This document shows positions 1 to 6,627 of a stretch of DNA of 9,044 nucleotides, piece after piece. The notes under the pieces are model-generated. The model did not search any database. It saw only the letters and a list, made by a program, of their open reading frames with translations, and was not told where the DNA came from. Position numbers and translations under genes: made by a program. This DNA comes from a bacterium (GTDB taxonomy: Bacteria > Actinomycetota > Acidimicrobiia > Acidimicrobiales > CATQHL01). Positions within the stretch are counted from its first letter, which is position 1, and every line of letters begins with the position of its first letter. The stretch spans positions 4,179 to 13,222 of the forward strand of contig JAPPKQ010000096.1 in the NCBI GenBank assembly GCA_028819945.1, written 5' to 3'.

Positions 1-9
1 GTCCTTTGT

Positions 10-124
10 GGGGGGGGGGGGGGGGGGGGGGGGCGCCCGCCCCCCCCCCCCCCCCCCCCGGCCCGCGGGCGGGGCCCCGCCCCCCCCCCCCCCCCCCCCC
101 CCGCCCCCCCCCCCCCCCCCCCCC
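10..124. repeat. poly-G/poly-C low-complexity tract, probable assembly artefact
   Basis: A G run of 24 bases (10-33) is followed by C runs of 20 (40-59), 23 (80-102) and 21 (104-124), broken only by a few G or C bases. It interrupts the conserved ispE reading frame just where the C-terminal glycine-rich motif should follow. Nothing in it looks like ispE or any other coding sequence. Poly-G from two-colour sequencing, or a collapsed contig end, is the simplest explanation. A real homopolymer array cannot be excluded from sequence alone. Confidence 0.85.
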
Positions 125-125
125 G

Positions 126-785
126 CGGCCGCTGCCCGGTGGCCTCCGCCACGGCGTCACGGAATCCGGCGAGCCGGGGCTCGAGGGCCAGCGCGGCGGC
201 CTCGAGGTCGTTGCCGGCCACCCCGGCGGGGCCCCCGAGTTCGTCCCAGGCCCGGTACACGGCCGCGGTCGAGCAGGCGAACGGGGGGGTGCAGAGCGTG
301 AAGGTGCGCCGTTCGAACGGCAGAGGCTCGATGATCTCCCCGATGCCGGCGACCCGCGCCCGGCCTCCCCGCAGGCAGAACGCCACATCCGCACCCAACT
401 GTGCGGCGCGGTGCTCGTCGTCGAAGCCCGCCCAGCGCAGGATCGCCGCCGCGTCCGCTGAACCGCCGCCGAGCCCCGCGCCGGCCGGGATCGACTTGTG
501 CAGCGTCACCCGGGCACGGCGACCGGCGAGGTCCAGAGCCCGCGCCACCAGGTTGTCGCCGCCGCTGGGCACGTACCCCGCTCCCGGAGATCCCTCGGGG
601 TCCGCAGTGATCCCCGCGCCGGCATCCACCACGGCCAGACCGTCGCCGGGCTCGACGATCAGACGGTCCGCCAGGTCGAGCGTCACCATCTCCGCCTCGA
701 GCAGGTGGTAGCCGTCGGGGCGCAACCCCGTGATGCGCAGGGACAGCGTGAGCTTCGCCGGCGCGGTCAGTTCCACCGCGCTCAT
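126..785 (-). CDS. ispE: 4-diphosphocytidyl-2-C-methyl-D-erythritol kinase (IspE), 3' end missing
   Basis: IspE is the cytosolic GHMP-family kinase that phosphorylates CDP-methylerythritol with ATP in the MEP route to isoprenoid precursors. The frame gives 220 residues from ATG at 785. It shows the N-terminal APAKLTLSLRITG and RPDGYH segments (residues 8-27), the ATP-binding PAGAGLGGGSADAAA (100-114) and GADVAF with the catalytic Asp133. Usual length is about 280-310 residues, so the last 60-80, including the conserved C-terminal Gly-Ser-Gly loop, are missing: the frame runs into the poly-G/C tract after GQRP. The ATG overlaps the rsmA stop (ATGA), which implies translational coupling. The linker between the ATP motif and GADV is about ten residues shorter than in E. 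coli IspE, and the usual Asn after AKL/AKI is Thr. The identification is firm; the true 3' end is not visible. Confidence 0.93.
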
Positions 786-1645
786 GATGCGATCCCGGAC
801 GCACCGTCGACACCGGCCGGCGGGGTGGCTGATCCGGCGGCGGCCGCCGCCAGACGCGACCAGTCGGCGACGCCCAGCTCCCCGGGCCGGGCCGCGGGAT
901 CCACACCGGCCTCGGCGAAGTCGCCGGGTGTCACGACGCCCCGCAGCGACGACCGCAGCATCTTGCGGCGCTGACCGAACGCCCGGCGCGCCAGGCGGTA
1001 TAGATCGTCGATGTTCCCCGCAGCCGGCTCGGGGAGGCGGTCGATGGCCAGCAGGGCCGAGGAGACCCGCGGGCGAGGCCAGAACACCGTCGGCGGGACC
1101 CGCCCGAGAATCTCGGCGCGGGCCCGGCACGCAACCTTCAGCGACGGGAGCCCGTAGGCACTCTGGCCGGGCCTCGCCACCAGACGTTCCGCCACCTCGT
1201 CCTGAACCATGACCAGCATGGCGGTGACCTGTGGCAGCCGGTCCAAGGTGTCCAGCAGCAGGGGCACAGCGATGTTGTAGGGCAGGTTGGCGACGAGCCT
1301 CCAGCACTCACCGTCGGCCAGGCGCGGCGCCCAGGACTCCACCTCGGTGGCATCGGCCTGCAGGACCTCGACGGACCGCTCGGCGCACACCTCGGTGAGA
1401 GCGCGGAGCAGACGACCGTCGATCTCGATGGCCAGCACGGCGGCGCCGGCGTCGGCCAGGGCGACGGTCAGCGCACCGCATCCGGCGCCGATCTCCACGA
1501 TCCGCTCGCCGGGCGTCACGCCCGCCAGGCGCACGATCCGCATCACCGTGTTCGGATCGACGACGAAGTGCTGTCCCAGCGAGCGGCGTGGCCGGATCTC
1601 GTGGCGGCGCAGCAGATCGGCCACCGCGGCGGCCCCGAGCGTCAC
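782..1645 (-). CDS. rsmA: 16S rRNA (adenine1518/1519-N6)-dimethyltransferase RsmA/KsgA
   Basis: RsmA dimethylates two adjacent adenines in the 3'-terminal hairpin of 16S rRNA during late 30S assembly, using SAM. The 287-residue product (E. coli: 273) has LGQHF (23-27), the SAM motif VEIGAGCGALT (50-60), an acidic ribose-binding EID (74-76), QADA (96-99), the catalytic NLPYN (120-124), QDEVAERL (148-155), WPRPRVSSALL (189-199) and RAFGQRRKMLRSSL (221-234). I chose GTG at 1645 because the conserved domain begins soon after it. The frame stays open to about 2080, but that extension lies inside the upstream lipoprotein gene. The gap to that gene's stop is 13 bases, and its own stop overlaps the ispE start. 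Its place between an rpf-type gene and ispE is the common actinobacterial arrangement. Confidence 0.96.
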   Translation of the reverse strand: MTLGAAAVADLLRRHEIRPRRSLGQHFVVDPNTVMRIVRLAGVTPGERIVEIGAGCGALTVALADAGAAVLAIEIDGRLLRALTEVCAERSVEVLQADATEVESWAPRLADGECWRLVANLPYNIAVPLLLDTLDRLPQVTAMLVMVQDEVAERLVARPGQSAYGLPSLKVACRARAEILGRVPPTVFWPRPRVSSALLAIDRLPEPAAGNIDDLYRLARRAFGQRRKMLRSSLRGVVTPGDFAEAGVDPAARPGELGVADWSRLAAAAAGSATPPAGVDGASGIAS

Positions 1646-1658
1646 CGTGGCGCCCCGC

Positions 1659-2810
1659 TCAGGCGCCGGGGCGCAGGTAGCGTCCGCACACGGGCCACGG
1701 CTGGTCGCCGCGCTCCTCCCAGAGCCTGTAGGCCATGCGAGTCTGGTCCTGCGGTGTTGCATCCCACGGCACCACGCCCAGCAACCGCGGGTAGTTTTGG
1801 CCGGCCACGGAATCCCAGGTCGGCTGATCGAATTGGTAGGCCCCGTAGTACGGCCCGGCGCGGCTGAAGGCTCGGTAGTTGCCGCTGGACTCGCACATGC
1901 GCAGTGCCTCCCACTGTTCCTCGGTCGGGAACCCCGGAACGTCAGGCGGGATCGCCGGCTGCACGGCCGGGTCGATGTCCAGCGCCGCGAGGTCGGCAGC
2001 AGAGGTCGTGGCGGTGACATCCGTCTCGCCGGATTCCTCCGCCTCGGCGCCAGGAGGCGGGGCCGGGAGGGCCTCGTCATCGCCCGGCGCCGGTTCGGCG
2101 GGCGCGCCCTCGACCAGCTCGTCGTCGGTCGTCGCCACGTCGGCGGGCTCGCCGGGGTCCGCGGCGGGCGGCGGGGAGGCTCCGCCGTCGCCGGTCACGG
2201 TTGCGGCGACATCGGTGGGAGGATCGCCGGTGAAGACATGACTGCAGGCGGGCCAGCGCTCATGGCCCGACTCGATCCAGAGGTAGTACGCCATGCGGTC
2301 CTGGTCCTCCGGCGCCGCCTCCGACGGCAGGACACCCAGCAGGTGGCTGTAGCGCTGCTCCGCCAGCCGGTCCCATGTCGCCACGGTGAACTGGTAGGCC
2401 CCGAAGTACTGACCCGAGGGGTGGACGAACCCGTAGTCGCCCTGCGACTGGCACTGCCGGAGCGCCTCCCAGACCTCGGGCGCCGGGAAGGTCCGTGCTC
2501 CCGACGTGTCGCGCTGAACGGGCGGCTGCGGCGAGGGGCCAGGCTGCGGCACCGGGGGCGTCGCAGGCCGCGGCGGGACCTCCGGGGGCGCGGCAGCGGC
2601 GGAGTCGCCGGCCGCCGGCCTGGGCCCCGCGGCGGCGGAGGGCTCCGCGGCCGCCGAGGTACCGGGTGCGGGGGGCGCATCGGCGGGCTCGGTGGCATCC
2701 GAGCCACATGCGGCACTGAGCACCACCGCAGCCACCACCGCAGCCGCAATGCGAGCGCTCACCAGCGGCGACCGGCGGCGTTCTGGGATCACCGTGGTAC
2801 GCCCGGCCAT
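1659..2810 (-). CDS. Tandem Rpf-like (transglycosylase-fold) lipoprotein
   Basis: The predicted 383-residue product is exported. Basic residues precede a hydrophobic alanine/valine stretch ending in LSAACGS, a plausible lipobox with Cys35. A Pro/Ala-rich linker leads to a first resuscitation-promoting-factor domain (about 110-190), then an acidic Pro/Ala linker, then a second (about 298-376). Rpf domains are lysozyme-like muralytic folds that cut peptidoglycan and promote regrowth of dormant cells. Both copies keep the WEALR.C opening, GAYQF and a closing WP.C, the cysteine pair forming the family disulfide. Domain 2 has CESSGN with the catalytic Glu307; domain 1 has CQSQGD, with Gln121 in its place. 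The DUF348 and G5 modules of RpfB are absent. ATG 2810 is preferred: a GGGGGA lies 5 bases upstream, whereas the in-frame GTG at 2855 has no Shine-Dalgarno and adds 15 charged residues. Confidence 0.88.
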   Translation of the reverse strand: MAGRTTVIPERRRSPLVSARIAAAVVAAVVLSAACGSDATEPADAPPAPGTSAAAEPSAAAGPRPAAGDSAAAAPPEVPPRPATPPVPQPGPSPQPPVQRDTSGARTFPAPEVWEALRQCQSQGDYGFVHPSGQYFGAYQFTVATWDRLAEQRYSHLLGVLPSEAAPEDQDRMAYYLWIESGHERWPACSHVFTGDPPTDVAATVTGDGGASPPPAADPGEPADVATTDDELVEGAPAEPAPGDDEALPAPPPGAEAEESGETDVTATTSAADLAALDIDPAVQPAIPPDVPGFPTEEQWEALRMCESSGNYRAFSRAGPYYGAYQFDQPTWDSVAGQNYPRLLGVVPWDATPQDQTRMAYRLWEERGDQPWPVCGRYLRPGA

Positions 2811-2815
2811 CTCCG

Positions 2816-2821
2816 TCCCCC
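2816..2821 (-). promoter_or_regulatory. Ribosome binding site of the Rpf-like lipoprotein
   Basis: GGGGGA on the minus strand stands 5 bases before ATG 2810, with a further GGAG touching the ATG. This favours 2810 over the upstream in-frame GTG at 2855. Confidence 0.5.
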
Positions 2822-2893
2822 GCCCTCGGCGAGTGCTGTCGGTCGTCTCAGGCACAGCAGGCTAGGACGGATCGACGTCGGCGACGAAGTGGC

Positions 2894-3685
2894 TCAAGCG
2901 CTCTCGAGGCTCTCCAGGCCGAACACCCGGCGGGCGTTGGCGGTGGTGATCGCCGCCACCTCCTGCGGTGTACTGCCTCGCACCGCGGCCAGCGCCGCGC
3001 CAACGAGGGGCACGTTGGCAGGGCTGTTGGGCCTTCCCCGCAGCGGTACGGGCGCCAGCAACGGGGCATCGGTCTCCACCAGCAGCCGGTCGGCGGGACA
3101 GTGTTCCGCCGCCTCGTGCACCTCGCGCGCCTTGGGGAACGACACGATGCCGCTGAAGGAGAGGTAGGCCCCCGCCTCCAGCGCTCGCTCGGCCTCGAGC
3201 ACCCCGCCGGTGAAGCAGTGCAGGATCGTTCGCTCCGGGACTCCCTCACTCGCCAGGATGGCGAACGTGTCGTCCCAGGCCGAGCGGCTGTGCACCACGA
3301 GCGTCAGGCCCGTCTCGTGCGCCAGCCCGATCTGGGCGGCGAAGACCCGCCGCTGCTCCGGGCGGGGCGAATGGTCGTAGTGATAGTCCAAGCCGCACTC
3401 GCCGACCGCCACGACATCGCCGAGCCCCAGTAGATCCACGAGCCCGTCGGTGCCGCCGGAGGCCTCGTGCGGGTGCACCCCCACCGAGGCGCGGACCTCG
3501 GCACAGCGACCGGCGACCGCCACAGCCTGCCGGGAGTCGGCCACGTCGGTCCCGATGGCGATCAGCGCGGCAACGCCGGCCGAGCGGGCCGCGGCCACCT
3601 CGCGGTCACAGGTCTCGAGTTCCAGGTGGCAGTGCGTGTCGATCCAGGGCCCGCTCGCAGCGCTTGCGGGCGCGGCGTCACCCAC
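2894..3685 (-). CDS. tatD: TatD-family metal-dependent hydrolase/DNase
   Basis: TatD proteins are TIM-barrel amidohydrolase-superfamily enzymes with two metal ions. Characterised members are 3'-5' DNases or deoxyribonucleases; the physiological substrate here is unknown. The 263-residue product carries the full metal set: DTHCHLE (His18, His20), GVHPHE (69-74), GECGLDY (Glu96), VVHSR (His132), HCFTGG (His156) and ETDAP (Asp206). It also has the usual NSPANV segment (220-225) near the C-terminus. Length matches the family (about 255-265). GTG 3685 is supported by GAGGGG, which overlaps the metG stop codon and lies 5 bases from the start, so expression is probably coupled to metG. The metG-tatD-rpf order is typical of Actinobacteria. 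Nothing appears broken or unusual. Confidence 0.95.
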   Translation of the reverse strand: MGDAAPASAASGPWIDTHCHLELETCDREVAAARSAGVAALIAIGTDVADSRQAVAVAGRCAEVRASVGVHPHEASGGTDGLVDLLGLGDVVAVGECGLDYHYDHSPRPEQRRVFAAQIGLAHETGLTLVVHSRSAWDDTFAILASEGVPERTILHCFTGGVLEAERALEAGAYLSFSGIVSFPKAREVHEAAEHCPADRLLVETDAPLLAPVPLRGRPNSPANVPLVGAALAAVRGSTPQEVAAITTANARRVFGLESLESA

Positions 3686-3690
3686 GCCTG

Positions 3691-3696
3691 CCCCTC
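3691..3696 (-). promoter_or_regulatory. Ribosome binding site of tatD, overlapping the metG stop
   Basis: The minus strand reads TGAGGGGCAGGCGTG. GAGGGG begins inside the metG TGA and is 5 bases from the tatD GTG. The arrangement suggests that ribosomes finishing metG help start tatD. Confidence 0.6.
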
Positions 3697-5203
3697 AGTC
3701 GACCGTCAGGCGGGGGAACAGCGGATCGTCGACGCTGACCGTCAGACCGGCCGGGTACTGACCCCAGCGCGCCGCTTCGGGCAGGCGCGCCTCCGACGGG
3801 TCGCCCTCCAGCCCGATGCGTCGCCACACCTCGGCGCACGAGCGCGGGATCGCCGGATGTGCCAGCACGGCCACGATCCGCAGGGCCTCCAGGGCGTCGC
3901 CGAGGGTGGCGTCCAGTTCGGGCCCCGCTTCCAGCTTCCATGGCTGGCGGTCCTGCAGGTACTCGTTGGTCTCCCGCACGAGGCGCCACGTCTCCTCCAG
4001 GGCCACCGACGGCTGCACCCTGTCCCAGGCCGCCGCGGCCGCGTCGTAGGCCTGTGCGGCGGTGGCGGCCAGGGGGCTGTCCGGCACCGGGGCACTGCCG
4101 GCCGAGCCGTCGGCGCGGGCCACGATGGTGGTGACGCGCTGCAGCAGGTTGCCGAGTCCGTTGGCCAGGTCGCTGTTGCAGCGCTGCACGAGCGCCTCGT
4201 AGCTGAAGTCGCTGTCGGGGCCGAACGGGTTGTCGCGCAGCACCGAGTAGCGCAGACCGTCGGTGCCGAGGCTGGCCGCCAGGTCGGCAGGCGCGATCTG
4301 CACCACGCTGGTCTTGGCCATCTTGGCGCCGCTCACGAGCAGCCAGCCGTGGACGTGGAAACGCGGCATCGGCTCCACGCCCGCCGCCATCAGCATGGCC
4401 GGCCAGTACACACAGTGGAAGCGGATGATGTCCTTGCCCAACAGGTGCCGCACCGCCGGCCACCAGGTGGCGAAACGATCCTCGTCGGTGCCGTAGCCGG
4501 CCGCGGTGGCGTAGTTGGTGAGGGCGTCGTACCAGACGTAGAAGACGTGACGGCGGTCCCAGGGCACCGGGATCCCCCATTGCAGCGAGGTGCGGGTGAT
4601 GGACAGATCCTCCAGGCCGCCCCGCACCAGTGCCCTCGCCTCGTTGCGGTAGCGCTCGGGGGTGATGTTGTCGGGGACTTCCTCGAACCACTCCAGGAGC
4701 CGGTCCCGGAACGCCGAGAGCCGGAAGAAGTAGTTGTCCTCGGACATCTGCTCGACTGGGAATCCGTGGATCGGGCAGTTGCCGTCGACGAGGTCGGCCT
4801 CGGCGTAGTACGCCTCGCAGGACACGCAGTAGGCGCCCTGATAGGTGTCCTTGTAGACGTAGCCGTTCTCGTAGCAGCGCTCCAGCAGGGTCTGCACCGC
4901 CGTGTGGTGGCGGGGCTCGGTGGTGCGGATGAAGTCGTCGTAGGCGATGTCCAGGAGGTCCCACGCCTCCTTGAACCGCTTGCTGGTGCGGTCGGCCTGC
5001 TCCTGGGGGCTGAGGCCGTTCTGCTCGGCGGCCCGCTGCACCTTCAGGCCGTGCTCGTCGGTACCGGTGAGGTAGAAGACCTCGTCGCCGTGCATCCGCC
5101 GCCAGCGGGCCAGCGCGTCCCCGTTCAACGTCGTGTAGGCGTGACCCATGTGCGGGACGTCGTTGACGTAGTAAATGGGGGTTGTGTAGAAGTAGCGGCC
5201 CAC
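3695..5203 (-). CDS. metG: Methionyl-tRNA synthetase
   Basis: A class I aminoacyl-tRNA synthetase that charges tRNA-Met, and initiator tRNA, with methionine using ATP in the cytosol. The 502-residue product has the HIGH-type motif HMGH (18-21), LTGTDEHG (45-52), a single zinc knuckle CVSC...CPIH (Cys126, Cys129, Cys143, His146), the LQWGIPVPWD and FYVWYDAL segments (207-228), and the KMSKS-type loop as KMAKT (294-298). The second lysine, Lys297, is kept. It ends after the anticodon-binding helical domain and lacks the C-terminal Trbp111-like tRNA-binding extension. It is therefore the short form, close to the roughly 520 residues of the mycobacterial enzyme. GTG 5203 is the only sensible start, as the conserved YFYTTPIYYVND follows at once; no strong Shine-Dalgarno is visible. 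It lies 34 bases after rsmI. Confidence 0.97.
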   Translation of the reverse strand: MGRYFYTTPIYYVNDVPHMGHAYTTLNGDALARWRRMHGDEVFYLTGTDEHGLKVQRAAEQNGLSPQEQADRTSKRFKEAWDLLDIAYDDFIRTTEPRHHTAVQTLLERCYENGYVYKDTYQGAYCVSCEAYYAEADLVDGNCPIHGFPVEQMSEDNYFFRLSAFRDRLLEWFEEVPDNITPERYRNEARALVRGGLEDLSITRTSLQWGIPVPWDRRHVFYVWYDALTNYATAAGYGTDEDRFATWWPAVRHLLGKDIIRFHCVYWPAMLMAAGVEPMPRFHVHGWLLVSGAKMAKTSVVQIAPADLAASLGTDGLRYSVLRDNPFGPDSDFSYEALVQRCNSDLANGLGNLLQRVTTIVARADGSAGSAPVPDSPLAATAAQAYDAAAAAWDRVQPSVALEETWRLVRETNEYLQDRQPWKLEAGPELDATLGDALEALRIVAVLAHPAIPRSCAEVWRRIGLEGDPSEARLPEAARWGQYPAGLTVSVDDPLFPRLTVD

Positions 5204-5237
5204 GACGCCACGATACCGGCGCCGCCCGCAGGGCCTG

Positions 5238-6083
5238 TCAGAACCCCTCGAGTTTGCGGGCCTGGTCGTAGACGCGCCGGCGACCCACCCCCAGGCGGCC
5301 GGCGACGGCGGAGGTGATGTCGCGAACCGAGGCCCCCGGCGCGGCGGCGCGCGCCTCGGCCAGGGCCCCGGCGATGTCCTCGTCGGTGGGCGGGGCGGGC
5401 GGCGGCGCTGCCTCGATCACCAGGACGACCTCGCCGCGGAGACCCGCAGCGGCCCAGGCGGCCAGCTCGCCGAGGCTGCCCCGCCAGATCTCCTCGTGCA
5501 GCTTGGTGAGCTCCCGCACCGCCACGACGCGCCGCTCAGACCCGAACGACTCCGCCAGGTCGGCTGCGGTGCGGGCGCAGCGGTGGGGCGCCTCGAGCAG
5601 CACCACGGCCCGCTCGGATGTCGCCAGTTCCGCCAGCCGCTCGGCTCGCGCCGCGCCCCGGCGGGGCAGGAACCCCTCGTAGACGAAGCGTCCCGAGGTC
5701 AGCCCGCTGACGGCGACCGCGGCCAGCGGCGCCGACGGTCCGGGCACGATGCTCACCGCGCAGCCGGCTTCGGCGGCGGCCCGCACGAGTCGCTCGCCGG
5801 GATCGGCCACCGCGGGCGTCCCGGCGTCGGTCACGAGCGCCACCCGCTCCCCCGCCCGGATGCGCGCCACCAGCGACGGCGCAGCATCCGCCTCGGTGTG
5901 CTCGTTCACGACCACCAGTTCCTTCCCCGAGATCCCCGCCAGCGCCAGCAGGCGCCCCGTGCGGCGGCTGTCCTCGCAGGCGATCACCCCAGCAGCTGCC
6001 AGTTCCTCGACGGCGCGCGGCGCCAGGTCGCCCATGTTGCCGATGGGAGTGGCGACCAGGATCAGCGCCGGTCCGCCTTCCAC
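5238..6083 (-). CDS. rsmI: 16S rRNA (cytidine1402-2'-O)-methyltransferase RsmI
   Basis: RsmI adds the 2'-O-methyl group to C1402 in the decoding centre of 16S rRNA, using SAM; it belongs to the tetrapyrrole-methylase fold. The 281-residue product has VATPIGNMGDL (10-20), CEDSRRTGRLL (36-46), NEHTE (60-64), LVTDAGTPAVADPG (83-96), IVPGPSAPLAAVAVSGL (112-128), FVYEGFLPRR (133-142) and LEAPHR (163-168), all diagnostic. The C-terminal tail RRRVYDQARKL resembles the helix-turn-helix-like tail common in the family. The frame is open far upstream, to about 6788, but GTG 6083 is right: AGGAG lies 8 bases before it and the conserved domain starts within ten residues. It begins 5 bases after the DUF192 gene and is followed by metG after 34 bases. 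Confidence 0.96.
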   Translation of the reverse strand: MEGGPALILVATPIGNMGDLAPRAVEELAAAGVIACEDSRRTGRLLALAGISGKELVVVNEHTEADAAPSLVARIRAGERVALVTDAGTPAVADPGERLVRAAAEAGCAVSIVPGPSAPLAAVAVSGLTSGRFVYEGFLPRRGAARAERLAELATSERAVVLLEAPHRCARTAADLAESFGSERRVVAVRELTKLHEEIWRGSLGELAAWAAAGLRGEVVLVIEAAPPPAPPTDEDIAGALAEARAAAPGASVRDITSAVAGRLGVGRRRVYDQARKLEGF

Positions 6084-6088
6084 TGCGG

Positions 6089-6418
6089 CTACTCCTGCAC
6101 TTCGAGGGTGCTGCCGGCGGTGACTCCCCAGCGCTGCAGGTTGCCCGCCTGCGCCTCCACGACGCTGCGCGCCCGCAGGCGCGGTCTGCCCAGCCGCCAC
6201 GGTCGCATCGTGACGATCGCCAGCACCCGCCCCTCGGCGTCGCAGTAGGCCACGTCGATGGCGAAGCGCATTCCCACGGTGTGGACCGAGCGGGTGCGCG
6301 GCAGCCACAGCGCCCCTTCCAGGGCGTCGCGGCCCAGCAACCCCCGGGCCCGCCGGCGGGCGCTGCTCGCCACCTCCAGAGAGGCGAGGACCCTGTCCCC
6401 CGAAACGAGCCACGGCAT
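6089..6418 (-). CDS. DUF192 family protein
   Basis: A small 109-residue protein matching the DUF192 pattern. A short beta-rich start leads to the SLEVASSARRRARGLLGR segment (13-30), a central SVHTVGMRFAIDVAYCD (44-60) and a C-terminal VVEAQAG...WGVTAGSTLEV stretch. The biochemical role of DUF192 is not settled, and I assign none. No signal peptide is seen, unlike many DUF192 proteins in other phyla. I chose ATG 6418 because the domain begins immediately (MPWLVSGDRVLASLEV). An upstream in-frame ATG at 6484 would add 22 basic residues and has only a distant GGGGGAG, so it is a weaker choice. It ends 5 bases before rsmI, whose ribosome binding site lies within its last codons, so the two are very likely co-transcribed. 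Confidence 0.82.
   Translation of the reverse strand: MPWLVSGDRVLASLEVASSARRRARGLLGRDALEGALWLPRTRSVHTVGMRFAIDVAYCDAEGRVLAIVTMRPWRLGRPRLRARSVVEAQAGNLQRWGVTAGSTLEVQE
6092..6096 (-). promoter_or_regulatory. Ribosome binding site of rsmI within the end of the DUF192 gene
   Basis: AGGAG on the minus strand sits in the last two sense codons of the DUF192 gene, 8 bases before GTG 6083. It fixes the rsmI start within a reading frame that is open much further upstream. Confidence 0.65.
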
Positions 6419-6627
6419 CGTTCCAGTCTGCCGGGCCCCGACCCGAGAGCGGTTGCGCCGCTTGCCCAGAATGCTCTCGAGCATCGCCGATGTTCTGCTC
6501 CCCCATACGCTCGTCCGGGCAGGACCGCGCCACGACCCTGCCCAACGCTGGACGGCATCCGCCGGGTGCAGCGGATCCGCTCGCGTGTGTCGGTTCCGTG
6601 TCACAGCCAGGTGATAGAACTACACGC
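6419..6627. other. Divergent intergenic spacer
   Basis: This 209-base spacer separates the minus-strand DUF192-rsmI-metG cluster from the plus-strand RecB-family gene. It must hold the promoters of both directions, unless the minus-strand cluster is read from elsewhere. On the plus side only the extended -10 at 6612-6620 stands out. On the minus side I see no convincing -35/-10 pair. I see no tRNA, terminator hairpin or repeat in it. The in-frame extensions of both flanking genes into this stretch are probably not translated. Confidence 0.6.
6612..6620 (+). promoter_or_regulatory. Candidate extended -10 promoter of the RecB-family gene (leaderless)
   Basis: TGATAGAAC reads as an extended -10 element: TG, one base, then TAGAAC. 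Its last base is 7 bases before ATG 6628, so transcription would start at or near the ATG, giving a leaderless mRNA. No Shine-Dalgarno precedes this ATG, which fits. No clear -35 hexamer is seen about 17 bases upstream. Leaderless genes are common in Actinobacteria. Confidence 0.4.

Noticed and set aside
6..461. Plus-strand proline/glycine-rich reading frames at the left end
   Set aside because: They arise from the homopolymer tract and then lie antisense to the well-supported ispE frame.
1646..2080. N-terminal extension of RsmA to about 2080
   Set aside because: It overlaps the conserved second Rpf domain in another frame, and the Arg/Pro-rich sequence resembles a shadow frame. GTG 1645 gives family-typical length.
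2859..2864. TAGCCT on the minus strand as a -10 box for the Rpf-like gene
   Set aside because: It fits TAnnnT and would place a start near 2852, but no credible -35 is seen and such hexamers are frequent by chance. Read-through from tatD is equally likely.
1287..3167. Long plus-strand open frame (626 codons)
   Set aside because: It is antisense to rsmA, the Rpf-like gene and tatD, all of which have conserved motifs. High GC makes long antisense frames common.
3467..5317. Long plus-strand open frame (616 codons)
   Set aside because: It is antisense to metG and tatD; its sequence is low in recognisable motifs and rich in Val/Gly/Arg.
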